Of a DNA stretch of 64,000 nt, positions 34,575 through 42,779 are shown in pieces (the stretch's first letter is position 1; the number at the start of each line of letters is the position of its first letter). The notes below the pieces were generated by a model. It had not been told where the DNA came from. It saw only the letters and a list, made by a program, of their open reading frames with translations, and made no database searches. This stretch comes from Ralstonia mannitolilytica (lineage in GTDB: Bacteria > Pseudomonadota > Gammaproteobacteria > Burkholderiales > Burkholderiaceae). Where the stretch lies: positions 62,001 through 126,000 of the forward strand of contig NZ_CAJPVG010000001.1 of the NCBI RefSeq assembly GCF_905397375.1. The letters run 5' to 3'. Both the position numbers and the translations under genes were made by a program.

Positions 34575-35347
34575 GAGGCGCGCTCCGCTTCGCGCGTGCC
34601 CGGCCTGCCCAGCCCGTCGAACACACCGCGCCGCCACGCAACCAGCCCCGTCACCGCCAGCGCCGCGACGATGAGCAGGCCGAGCAGCCACACCAGCGGA
34701 TTGCGCATGCTGAACGTGCCGAGCAGCGCCGTGCCCTTGCGCACGTCCACCGGCACGGGCTGCGCACCCTGCAGGAACAGCGAGACGTTGTCGTAGCTCA
34801 ACCCTTCGATGCTGTGGGCAACCAGGTCCTTGACCATGGGCGCCATGGCGGTGAGGTTCACGCCGGGCCGGTAGCGGATGTACACCGCCGCCGAAGCGGG
34901 CTTGGCCTTGTCCGCCAGCGGATCGTTCTCGGGAATGACGACGTGCACGTGCGCGAGCATGACGCCATCCACATCCAGCAGCGTGCGCGAGAGCTCCTGC
35001 GACACGCCATAGATGTAGCGCACGCGTTCTTCAGCGGGCGTGGCCACCAGCCCCTGCTTCTGGAACACCTGACCGAGCGACGCCAGGCGCGGACGCGGCA
35101 GCCCCTGCGCGCGCAGCACGGCAAGCGATGGGCCCATGTCGGCCTGGTCGACGGTGAGCGTCCAGGTGCGGCCCTCCTGGCCCTGGCCTTCCTGCACCGT
35201 CTTTTGCGCACTGATGCCTGCCGAGGACAGCGCGGCCACCATCTCGTTGGCCTCGACCTCTGACAGGCCGGTGTACAGCTCTTGCTCGCACCCGGCCAGG
35301 CCGAAGAGGCACGCCAGCGCGAGCAGCACCCCGAGCAATCGCTTCAT
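34571..35347 (-). CDS. sctJ: T3SS inner-ring lipoprotein SctJ
   Basis: 258 residues, YscJ/PrgK/HrcJ family. Lipobox LAGC with acylated Cys20, followed by EQELYTGLSEVEANEMVAALSSAGISAQK, typical of the family. Second ring-building domain around VHVVIPENDPLADKAKPASAAVYIRYRPG, and a C-terminal transmembrane helix (PLVWLLGLLIVAALAVTGLVA) with a basic tail. Forms the inner MS ring with SctD. Confidence 0.96.
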   Translation of the reverse strand: MKRLLGVLLALACLFGLAGCEQELYTGLSEVEANEMVAALSSAGISAQKTVQEGQGQEGRTWTLTVDQADMGPSLAVLRAQGLPRPRLASLGQVFQKQGLVATPAEERVRYIYGVSQELSRTLLDVDGVMLAHVHVVIPENDPLADKAKPASAAVYIRYRPGVNLTAMAPMVKDLVAHSIEGLSYDNVSLFLQGAQPVPVDVRKGTALLGTFSMRNPLVWLLGLLIVAALAVTGLVAWRRGVFDGLGRPGTREAERAS

Positions 35348-35348
35348 G

Positions 35349-35939
35349 TCAGCCTTCCTGGTTCTTCAGCAGCGAGTGGCTCACGCCGTTGGCGGCCTGC
35401 GCAAAGCTCATGTCCATCTGGTATTCGGCCAGCGTCATGGAGGCGAAGTAGCTGAAGTCGGCCAGCTTCACCATCGTCATGGTCACGTCCATGCTGTCGA
35501 GCGAATCGAGCATCTCCTGCCGCTTGGCGTTGATGCTGGTGTAGCGCTCGTTGAGGTCGTGGCCGTAGTCGCGCCACTGGCCCATCGCGCCGTCGGCGCC
35601 TGGCCCGCGCGTGAACGTGAACGATACGTCCGCCACCGGAGACGGCGTAGCGTTCGGCACCACGGGGATCGGCTGGGCGGGAAGCGCGCCCGGCTGCACG
35701 GCGGTGGGCGCGCCGGCGCGCATCATGCTGCCAAAGTGCTGCGCATCGGCAGGGCTTGCCGCCTGCGCTGTCGGTGCACCGATGCCCTGCTCGACCTGCC
35801 CCGGCCCCTGCGCGGCATAGGCGGCGGGATTGGTATGGGCGGCCTGCGCACCGCCGGCAGCGTTGCTCGCTTGCGCGGGCGCGGCCTGGCTTGCCTGGGC
35901 GGCGCCCACGGCCGCAATCGCATTGGTTTCGATGGACAT
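35349..35939 (-). CDS. sctI: T3SS inner-rod/adaptor protein SctI
   Basis: 196 residues. The N-terminal two thirds are Ala/Gln/Pro-rich and low complexity; the C-terminal 60 residues (DSLDSMDVTMTMVKLADFSYFASMTLAEYQMDMSFAQAANGVSHSLLKNQEG) match the PrgJ/YscI/HrpB2 pattern in which the C-terminal helix forms the rod. It is longer than most SctI proteins (about 80-150 aa) because of the leader. Located directly before sctJ, as expected. Confidence 0.8.
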   Translation of the reverse strand: MSIETNAIAAVGAAQASQAAPAQASNAAGGAQAAHTNPAAYAAQGPGQVEQGIGAPTAQAASPADAQHFGSMMRAGAPTAVQPGALPAQPIPVVPNATPSPVADVSFTFTRGPGADGAMGQWRDYGHDLNERYTSINAKRQEMLDSLDSMDVTMTMVKLADFSYFASMTLAEYQMDMSFAQAANGVSHSLLKNQEG

Positions 35940-35998
35940 CGTGGCCTCCTGTATTCGGTGGAACGGCGGCGGGCCGTACCCGCCGCCGCATTGCATCG

Positions 35999-36202
35999 TC
36001 AGCTGGCGCGTGCACCGTCGCGGACGGCACCGGCGGCCGAAGCCGCCGTGTTGCTCAGCGACTGGGCGGCACCGATGATGCCGCTGGCCGCGGCACCCTT
36101 GGCTGCGGCGGCCTGCACGGCCGTGGCGATCTTCAGTTGATCTTCGCCGGACTGGTTGATGCTGTTGATGGCGCCATCGACGCCGGTGGTGGGAGCTGCC
36201 AT
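35999..36202 (-). CDS. sctF: Putative T3SS needle/pilus subunit SctF
   Basis: 67 residues from ATG (MAAPTTGVDGAINSINQSGED) preceded by AGGAG at good distance; a longer start seven codons upstream has no such site. Composition is Ala/Gly/Ser with two amphipathic helices and no Cys, Trp or Phe. Size and position (between SctD and SctI, like PrgI between PrgH and PrgJ) suggest the needle subunit, but sequence similarity to known needles is weak. It could instead be an HrpB1-like accessory or a pilin of HrpY type. Confidence 0.55.
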   Translation of the reverse strand: MAAPTTGVDGAINSINQSGEDQLKIATAVQAAAAKGAAASGIIGAAQSLSNTAASAAGAVRDGARAS

Positions 36203-36298
36203 GGTCATCTCCTGCTTGGTCAAAAAAAGGGGTCACAAAGACAACAAGAACTGCATACCAACGCACTGCTCACGCCGACACACCGGGCAGCCCCGGCG

Positions 36299-37492
36299 CT
36301 ACGGCGTTTGCGGCTGGATCGGCCAGGTGACCGATTGCCCGCCGCGGTCGAGCACCACACCATCAGAAGCGATGCTCTTCACCTGGAGGCCGCCCTTGAG
36401 CCGGGCGCCCTCGAAATACAGCTGGCCGTCGCGCGTCTGCACGAAGCGCGTGCCGTCTTCATCCTCATACGTGCTCACGATCGCGGGCAGGCCGTCGGCA
36501 CGCGGCGTCTCGGCCACGATGTTCGGCGGCGGCGGGCCATCCCAGGCGACGCGATCGATGATCTCGACGGCGGGCCTGGCATCGCGCGCGTAGTTGCGGA
36601 TGCGCTGCCACGCCTGCGCGCGGTCGGCCGTGCCGCTCACCACGATGCGGCCGTGCCCGTCGTACGCGACGTTCAGGCCCGCCGTGCCGCTGGTGCCCCC
36701 CGCGCTGAAGTACTGCTGTGCAGCCGCCAGCAGGTCGCTCACCACGTAGACCTCGCCGATCGACACATCAGACAACCCGCGCGCGCGGCTCAGCAGCGCC
36801 TGGCGGTCGGCCTCGGTCTGCACATAGCCAGACACGCGGGACGTGCCATCCGGCGCGGGCATCACCACGATCTCGGGCAGATCGCCCAGCGCGTGCCGCA
36901 CCTGCAACGCACGCGCCGCCGGATCCCGGCCCCACAACGACCACCCGTCGTGCCCCGCAAACGCCACCACGCCGCCGGCCAGCAGCACCGCCAGCCACAG
37001 CCCGATGCCGGCAACGAGCCACGTCCGCCCCCGCCCTGCCCGGGTCGAGAACCGCGACAGCCACACCGCGGCAGCCAGCGGCAGCCACGACGGCACGCGT
37101 TCGGCCAGTGCGGTGGTGCCCGCGCCTTCCACGGCCGCCGTCGGCATGCGGATCGTGCCGACCTTCTCGATGCCGACGCGGATGTCACCCATGGCAATCA
37201 CATCGCCGGGCACCACGCTGTGGCGCGTCTGCCCGAACGGCTGGCCGTTGAGCGTAGGCGTCGCCTCGTCGAGCCGGCGCGCCGACACCGCGATGCCGCC
37301 CACCTCGAACATCAGCTCGCGCGGCGCGACGCTGCTGTCGGGCACGATGATGTCGCACGTGGGCGCGGCGCCGACCACGTTGGCGCCCATGCGCAACGGC
37401 ATCGATCTGCCGTACAGCGGCCCGCTCAGGAAGCACAGCTTCCAGGGCGACTTGTCAGCGTGCGGCGAGGGTGGAACGGCTGTCGGGTTCAT
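36299..37492 (-). CDS. sctD: T3SS outer MS-ring protein SctD
   Basis: 397 residues. N-terminal FHA-like cytoplasmic domain (PLYGRSMPLRMGANVVGAAPTCDIIVPDSSVAPRELMFEVGG), one membrane helix (TWLVAGIGLWLAVLLAGGVVAFA, about 175-197), then periplasmic ring-building domains (LQVRHALGDLPEIVVMPAPDGTSRVSGYVQTEADRQALLSRA). This is the EscD/YscD/HrpW-type architecture. The start lies inside the 3' end of sctC (38-bp overlap), so translation is probably coupled. Confidence 0.9.
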   Translation of the reverse strand: MNPTAVPPSPHADKSPWKLCFLSGPLYGRSMPLRMGANVVGAAPTCDIIVPDSSVAPRELMFEVGGIAVSARRLDEATPTLNGQPFGQTRHSVVPGDVIAMGDIRVGIEKVGTIRMPTAAVEGAGTTALAERVPSWLPLAAAVWLSRFSTRAGRGRTWLVAGIGLWLAVLLAGGVVAFAGHDGWSLWGRDPAARALQVRHALGDLPEIVVMPAPDGTSRVSGYVQTEADRQALLSRARGLSDVSIGEVYVVSDLLAAAQQYFSAGGTSGTAGLNVAYDGHGRIVVSGTADRAQAWQRIRNYARDARPAVEIIDRVAWDGPPPPNIVAETPRADGLPAIVSTYEDEDGTRFVQTRDGQLYFEGARLKGGLQVKSIASDGVVLDRGGQSVTWPIQPQTP

Positions 37493-39332
37493 GCAATCGA
37501 GACACAGGCGGCGTGGGCAGCGTGCCCGGCACGGCAGGCGCCGGAGCGATGGGCGACGGGCCCGGTTTCCAATCGGTCGCACCTGGCACCGGCATGCCGA
37601 CGCCGGGAATCGACACCGCCGGCACGTCGTTCGGGCTGGTGCTGGCGGCGGTGAGGATGCGCGGAGTCAGCAGGTAGAAGCGCTCCATGTGCTGGCCGGT
37701 CTTGTTGGTGTACTTGAACAGGTTGCCGATGAAGGGCACGTCCGACAGGAACGGAATGCCCGACTTGGTGTTGTTCACGCTGTCGGAGTTGAAGCCGGCA
37801 ATCAGCAGGCTCTTGCCCTCCTCGATCATCGCCTTGGTGACGATGGAGCGCTCCTGCACCACCGGCAGCTGCGAGACGCGGTCGTTGGTGAGATTGCCGT
37901 CGTCGATGTCGATCGACATCATCACGCTCATCTGCCCGCCCTCGTTGACGATGAGGGGCGTGACCTTCACGCTCGTGCCCGTCGTGATGCCGTACAGCGA
38001 TGCATCCTGGAAGCCCGACACGGGCACGTAGAAGTGGATGAGGTTCTCGAGGATGGCCTCGGTGTTGTCGAGCGCCAGCACCTTCGGCTTGGCCTGCAGC
38101 TGCGCATTGCCGGTCTGCGTGAGTGCGTTGATGCGCGCCAGCAGGTAGTTGCGCAGGCTGCCCCCGATCGATGCCGTAAGCGCCAGCCCCACCGGCGTGG
38201 TGGCGCCGGTCTGGCCCTCTTCCGTGGTGCCGAGGTTGAACGTCAGCGGCGGGTTGTTGCCGTTGCCGTACTGGAAATCGCCGTGCTTGGTGTGCAGGCG
38301 CCAATCCACGCCGAGGCTGTCGAGCGAATCGGTGCTGATGTCGATGATCGTGAGGTTGATCTCCACCAGCCGCGGCTTGGTGTCGAGCGAGGCGATCAGC
38401 CGCTCGTACTGCGCCATGTGCTCGGGCACGTCGCGGATGAGCACAGCGTTGATGCCGGCATCCGCTTCGATGCGGGGGAGGTCCGCCGGTGTGCCGCTGC
38501 TTGCCGGTGCCTGGGCTTGCGCTCCATAACCGGAGTCGCCTTGCGCGCCGGCCAGCGGAATCTCGATGCGCGGGACATTGATGCTGTCACCGGAGCTGAG
38601 CTTCATCTGCCGCGTCGGCCCCGTCAGTCGCATCGCGCGCGTGGGCGACGTGCCCGGGCTGCTGGCACCCGGGTTGGGGGCGCCGAGCAGGCGGCGCAGC
38701 ATGGTCGCGATGCCGGGGATCGTCACCGGCTTGCCGGAACGGTTGATCTCCACGTCGCCCGCCCAGGCGTACTTGAGCGGAAACGCGCGGATTTCCGCGC
38801 GGTCCATGCCGCGCGACGGGTCTGCAATCGATGCAATGGCCTGGCGCACGAGCTCCACGTAGCGCTTCGGGCCCGAGGCGTAGACGGTGTTCTCCCTGTC
38901 GCTCACCACCAGCGGAAAGCGCTGGTCCGTGATCTGCATGGCGCGCAGGATCTGCGCGAGCTCGGGGCCGCTGCCCTTCGGGATCGGGAAGACCTGCGTT
39001 TGCGCATCATCGGCGCGGTCCACATAGATGAGCGAGCCGTCGTAGTACCACGTCAGCCCGTAGGTGGCGCACACGGTATTGAGCGTGTTGGCCGGCGGGC
39101 CAGAGAACTTGCCGCTGATGGTGCCTTCCACCTTGGGGTCCACCACGGCCGTCACGCCTTGCGAGGCGGCCAGCTCGCGGATGAAGTCGCTCACCTTCTT
39201 GCCCTCGGCCACCAGCGTGTACGACCGGTTGCGCCAGCGCAGCTCGGCCGCCTGCACCACAGCGGCGGTCGTCAGCAGCCACAGGCACACCGCCGACGCA
39301 CTCCACCTCAGGAATCGATAGCGTTTGTTCAC
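37455..39332 (-). CDS. sctC: T3SS outer-membrane secretin SctC
   Basis: 625 residues with a Sec signal peptide (LRWSASAVCLWLLTTAAVVQA). N0/N1 domains (RWRNRSYTLVAEGKKVSDFIRELAASQG; LTWYYDGSLIYVDRADD), a Pro/Gly-rich insertion around residues 230-300, then N3 and the secretin domain ending in IPFLSDVPFIGNLFKYTNKTGQHMERFYLLTPRIL. Forms the outer-membrane ring. No separate pilotin gene is adjacent. It is embedded after sctS, an uncommon place, since in Hrp clusters hrcC is usually a separate unit. Confidence 0.96.
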   Translation of the reverse strand: MNKRYRFLRWSASAVCLWLLTTAAVVQAAELRWRNRSYTLVAEGKKVSDFIRELAASQGVTAVVDPKVEGTISGKFSGPPANTLNTVCATYGLTWYYDGSLIYVDRADDAQTQVFPIPKGSGPELAQILRAMQITDQRFPLVVSDRENTVYASGPKRYVELVRQAIASIADPSRGMDRAEIRAFPLKYAWAGDVEINRSGKPVTIPGIATMLRRLLGAPNPGASSPGTSPTRAMRLTGPTRQMKLSSGDSINVPRIEIPLAGAQGDSGYGAQAQAPASSGTPADLPRIEADAGINAVLIRDVPEHMAQYERLIASLDTKPRLVEINLTIIDISTDSLDSLGVDWRLHTKHGDFQYGNGNNPPLTFNLGTTEEGQTGATTPVGLALTASIGGSLRNYLLARINALTQTGNAQLQAKPKVLALDNTEAILENLIHFYVPVSGFQDASLYGITTGTSVKVTPLIVNEGGQMSVMMSIDIDDGNLTNDRVSQLPVVQERSIVTKAMIEEGKSLLIAGFNSDSVNNTKSGIPFLSDVPFIGNLFKYTNKTGQHMERFYLLTPRILTAASTSPNDVPAVSIPGVGMPVPGATDWKPGPSPIAPAPAVPGTLPTPPVSRLHEPDSRSTLAAR

Positions 39333-39383
39333 GCGTGTTCTCGCTCGGATATGTTGTTGTTCATCGGCGCGCTCTCTCTGGGC

Positions 39384-39665
39384 TCAGAACGGCGCCGCAC
39401 CGCCGTAAAACACCTGCTCCACTGCCATGCGGGCAAAACGCAGCACCTCGCGCCCACCCCAGCCCGCCAGCACCACGATGGTGACCATCACCGCGATCAG
39501 CCGCACCGAAAGCCCGATGCTCTGGTCCTGGATCTGCGTCACGGCCTGTGCGATGGCAATCAGCAACGCCGACACCGTCGCTACCGCCACCACCGGCAAG
39601 GACACCAGCAGCACCAGCAGCAGCCCCTGGCGCGTGGCTTCGAGAAGGGTGGCGCTCATGTTCAT
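39384..39665 (-). CDS. sctS: T3SS export apparatus protein SctS
   Basis: 93 residues with two membrane helices (GLLLVLLVSLPVVAVATVSALLIAIAQAVTQIQDQSIGLSVRLIAVMVTIVVLAGWGG), the FliQ/YscS hairpin with the conserved Q-x-Q-(D/E) turn. ATG at MNMSATLLEA; MSATLLEA two codons later is an alternative. Lies 26 bp after sctV. Confidence 0.95.
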   Translation of the reverse strand: MNMSATLLEATRQGLLLVLLVSLPVVAVATVSALLIAIAQAVTQIQDQSIGLSVRLIAVMVTIVVLAGWGGREVLRFARMAVEQVFYGGAAPF

Positions 39666-39691
39666 CCGCTTGTCTCCTTCGCCCTGCGTGG

Positions 39692-41698
39692 TCAGGCCGG
39701 GTTGGTGACCCAGCCGACCGTGTTGAGCTCGATGGCCTCGTCGATCTCCTGGTACGACAGCACCGGCAGATCGCCAAACACGGGCTGCAGCATCGTCTTC
39801 ACATAGCGCCGGCAGTTGAGCGAGACCATCACCGCCAGCGGGCGGCCGTTGCGGTCCTTCTCCAGCGGCCGCGTGCCGCCGAGGATCTTCACCACCTGGT
39901 CGGTGATCGCCTGCTTGACGTCGCGCGTGAGGCTCAGCACGCTGCCCTGCTTGGTGTGCACGACGGCCTGCTCGATGCGCTCCTGCAGCGACTGCTCGAA
40001 CAGCACCACGTCCAGCACGCGGCTGGTGCCGCAGAACTGCTCGGTGATCTGGCGGTGCAGATCCACGCGCACGAGTTCCACCAGGCCGATCACGTCTTCG
40101 GGCTCCTTGGGCGACCACGTGATCAGGCTCTCGAAAATGGCGCGCAGGTTACGGACCGACACGCCCTCCTGCACCAGCCGGCGCAGGACTTCGGTAATGC
40201 GCTGCGGCGGCACCAGGCGCGTGAGTTCCGCCACCAGCTCGCCGTGCTCGCGACGCATGATCTGGATGAGGTTCTGCGTCTCCTGGATGCCGATGAGCGA
40301 CGCGGCGTTGCGCTCGATGAGCGTCTCCACCTCGGCGGCCAGGCGCGCTTCGCCGGGCAGCGCGCTGGCAGGGATGGCATCGCGCCCGGGCAGCGTCCCC
40401 TCGGCGGCCGGCACGTCCTGCACGAGCAGCGCGTAGCCGCGGGCCGGCAGAGCGGCATCCCAGTTCAGCTGCACGCGCGGAAACACGGCGCCGAGCTTGC
40501 GCTGCACGCGCGATTTGGCCTCCGCCAGGCGCGTCTGCAATGCAACGAGGTCGATTTCGCCCCGCAGGTCTTCGGCCAGACGCACGGCAATGGGCGCCGC
40601 AATGCCTTCCATGGGCGAGCCGGTTCCGGGCTCGTCCAGCTGTCGCGTATCGGTGCCCAGCACCAATAAATCCAGCGGCGGCGCTTGCCGGCGCTGCCGC
40701 ATGCGCAGGAACGCCGCCCCGGCCGTGCCCACGGCCAGCAGCAGGAACGACCACTTGGGAAAGCCGGGCACCAGCAGGAATGCGAGCAGCACGCCGCTGG
40801 CCATCAGCATGCCGCGCGGGTGGGCCGTGATCTGCGCACCGATCTGCTGGCCGAGGTGCCGTGCATCGCGGTCGCGCGTGGCCACCCGGGTGGTGACGAT
40901 GCCGGCGGCAATCGACACCAGCAGCGACGGAATCTGCGAGGCCATGCCATCGCCCACCGTCAGGATCGCGTACCGGTGCAGCGCGTCGCCGATCGACATG
41001 CCGTGCATCAACGCGCCCACGGCAATGCCGGCCAGGATGTTGATGACGGCGATGATGATGCCGGCAATGGCGTCGCCCTTGACGAATTTCATCGCGCCAT
41101 CCATCGCGCCGTGCAGCTGCGACTCCTGCTCCAGCGCCTCGCGGCGGCGCTTGGCCTCATCCGACGTGATGATGCCGGCGCGCAGGTCCGCATCGATGCT
41201 CATCTGCTTGCCGGGCATCGCGTCGAGCGAGAACCGCGCACCGACTTCCGCCACACGCTCAGAGCCCTTCGCGATCACGATGAACTGCACCACCGCAATC
41301 ACGAGGAACACCACGCCGCCCACCACGAAGTTGTTGCCCACCACCAGCTTGCCGAAGGTGTCGATCACGTGGCCTGCATTGGCCTGCAGCAGGATCAGCT
41401 TGCACGAGGCGATGTTCAGCGACAGGCGGAACAGCGTCGTGAACAGCAGCACCGCCGGAAACGACGAGAACGCCAGCGCCGACGGCAGATAGATCGACAC
41501 GCACAGCAGCACGATGCTGGCCGCCAGGTTGAGCGAGATCAGCCCGTCGAGCACAACGGTCGGCAGCGGCAGCACGAACAGCGCCACCACCGCCACCACG
41601 AACACGGCGATTGCAATGTCGTAGTTCACCAGCCGCGCCCAGCGCATGCCGGTGAGCGGAATGTCCAACGCTGCAGCAAGATTCCGAGGCTTTGCCAT
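39692..41698 (-). CDS. sctV: T3SS major export apparatus protein SctV
   Basis: 668 residues, FlhA/YscV/HrcV family. N-terminal half has eight membrane segments with DGLISLNLAASIVLLCVSIYLPSALAFSSFPAVLLFTTLFRLSLNIA and the FHIPEP-region equivalent (GARFSLDAMPGKQMSIDADLRAGIIT). The C-terminal cytoplasmic domain, which forms a nonameric ring, is complete to GWVTNPA. First gene of the minus-strand T3SS operon. Start ATG (MAKPRNLAAAL) is chosen because the longer frame runs into the regulatory region. Confidence 0.97.
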   Translation of the reverse strand: MAKPRNLAAALDIPLTGMRWARLVNYDIAIAVFVVAVVALFVLPLPTVVLDGLISLNLAASIVLLCVSIYLPSALAFSSFPAVLLFTTLFRLSLNIASCKLILLQANAGHVIDTFGKLVVGNNFVVGGVVFLVIAVVQFIVIAKGSERVAEVGARFSLDAMPGKQMSIDADLRAGIITSDEAKRRREALEQESQLHGAMDGAMKFVKGDAIAGIIIAVINILAGIAVGALMHGMSIGDALHRYAILTVGDGMASQIPSLLVSIAAGIVTTRVATRDRDARHLGQQIGAQITAHPRGMLMASGVLLAFLLVPGFPKWSFLLLAVGTAGAAFLRMRQRRQAPPLDLLVLGTDTRQLDEPGTGSPMEGIAAPIAVRLAEDLRGEIDLVALQTRLAEAKSRVQRKLGAVFPRVQLNWDAALPARGYALLVQDVPAAEGTLPGRDAIPASALPGEARLAAEVETLIERNAASLIGIQETQNLIQIMRREHGELVAELTRLVPPQRITEVLRRLVQEGVSVRNLRAIFESLITWSPKEPEDVIGLVELVRVDLHRQITEQFCGTSRVLDVVLFEQSLQERIEQAVVHTKQGSVLSLTRDVKQAITDQVVKILGGTRPLEKDRNGRPLAVMVSLNCRRYVKTMLQPVFGDLPVLSYQEIDEAIELNTVGWVTNPA

Positions 41699-41811
41699 GG
41701 GGCGCCTTCGGGCCGTCGGCCCACGATTCTTCGTAGATGGCAGACGCGGCTGCGTCCGCTTTCCCTTGCGGAAAGTGTAGAAGTGGGAGGCAACCCGGCT
41801 CAACGCTGAAA

Positions 41812-41871
41812 CTCGTAGTCGTGCAGCCAAACTCCCACGAAGTTCCGGGGGCGACTACGTTTTTCTGTAGT
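41812..41871 (+). promoter_or_regulatory. T3SS control element: CTCGTAGT-N34-ACTACGT plus lux-box-like dyad
   Basis: CTCGTAGT (41812-41819) and ACTACGT (41854-41860) repeat the arrangement found before the giant gene. In addition ACTAC-N8-GTAGT (41854-41871) is an 18-bp perfect-armed dyad of the size and symmetry of LuxR-protein boxes. It lies between divergent sctV and luxR, 42-63 bp before the possible luxR starts. Binding by one of the two neighbouring LuxR proteins is inferred. Confidence 0.6.
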
Positions 41872-41912
41872 TCATCGCAACGCATGCGTGCCACTACATT
41901 AACTGCATCCAT

Positions 41913-42779
41913 GTGCCACGCGAGGGGCGACGGTTGACTGCTTCCAATGTGGGTGCCGGCGATGCCCGCGCGCCAATCCTGTTTGGCGAAGAACACATCG
42001 TGGTGGACCCGGATGCCATCCGCGTCGGTCCATCGCATCCCGAGGCCTTCTCGGAAACCGCGCATGACCTGCGCACTGCGCATGGCCCGCAGGAACGTCA
42101 GTTGCTGCTGCGCGCCGCGCTGCGCAGCATCGGCTTCGACTGGCTGTGCTACTACCGCGTGACGCGCATCGGTGAATCAATTACGCGCGTGCTGTACTTC
42201 CGCGCATATTCCCCGCCCAGCTGGCCCAAGCGCTACGTAGACGAGCGCTATTACGAAGTCGACCCGCGCCTGGCCTTCGCACTGCGCTACGAATGGCCGC
42301 TGGTGTGGGACCTCACCGACCTGGGCGCCACGCCCACCGCACCGGCCGATGCCGAGCGTCTGCACCGCCTGCTGCAGGATGCCGAGCGCGCCGGCCTGCG
42401 CAGCGGCATCAGCTTTGGTGTGCTGAGCCCGCGCAGCCTCGAGCACAGCGTCATCTGCTTCGGCTCCGGCAACAACGCCAAGGGCTGGATTGCCGACAAC
42501 GTGGTCGGCCAGGCGTATGCCGTGGGGCTTGGGTTGCACGAATTCCTCATGCAGCACGCCAAGCCGCTGCACGACGACACGCACGCCCGCGCCCTCACGC
42601 AGGTGCAGCGGCAGATTCTGGAGTTCATCACCAGCGGCCTGTCGGACAAGGCGATTGCCGAGCAGCTGAACATGTCGCCGCACAACGTCGACTATCACCT
42701 GCGCCAGCTCAAGAAGAAGTACGGCGCGCAGAACCGCGTGCAGCTTGCCTACATGGCCGGCCGCATGCTCATGACATGA
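41913..42779 (+). CDS. LuxR-family regulator with autoinducer-binding domain (T3SS-linked)
   Basis: 288 codons from GTG at 41913; a TTG at 41934 with GAGGGG five bases upstream is an equally likely start. The N-terminal half is an AHL-binding-type domain (FDWLCYYRV; SPPSWPKRYVDERYYEVDPRL; WPLVWDL) that keeps the Trp, Tyr, Asp-Pro and second Trp expected of ligand pockets. The C-terminal HTH is RQILEFITSGLSDKAIAEQLNMSPHNVDYHLRQLKKKYGAQNRVQ. No luxI-type synthase is in the window, so it is a LuxR solo here. The stop overlaps the sctQ start (ATGA), making it first gene of luxR-sctQ-sctR. Likely T3SS activator. Confidence 0.9.
   Translation: MPREGRRLTASNVGAGDARAPILFGEEHIVVDPDAIRVGPSHPEAFSETAHDLRTAHGPQERQLLLRAALRSIGFDWLCYYRVTRIGESITRVLYFRAYSPPSWPKRYVDERYYEVDPRLAFALRYEWPLVWDLTDLGATPTAPADAERLHRLLQDAERAGLRSGISFGVLSPRSLEHSVICFGSGNNAKGWIADNVVGQAYAVGLGLHEFLMQHAKPLHDDTHARALTQVQRQILEFITSGLSDKAIAEQLNMSPHNVDYHLRQLKKKYGAQNRVQLAYMAGRMLMT

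Noticed and set aside
41699..41912. Search for PIP/hrpII boxes (TTCG-N16-TTCG) as in HrpB/HrpX-controlled T3SS
   Set aside because: No such pair seen here or before the giant gene, so HrpB-type control is not supported in this window.
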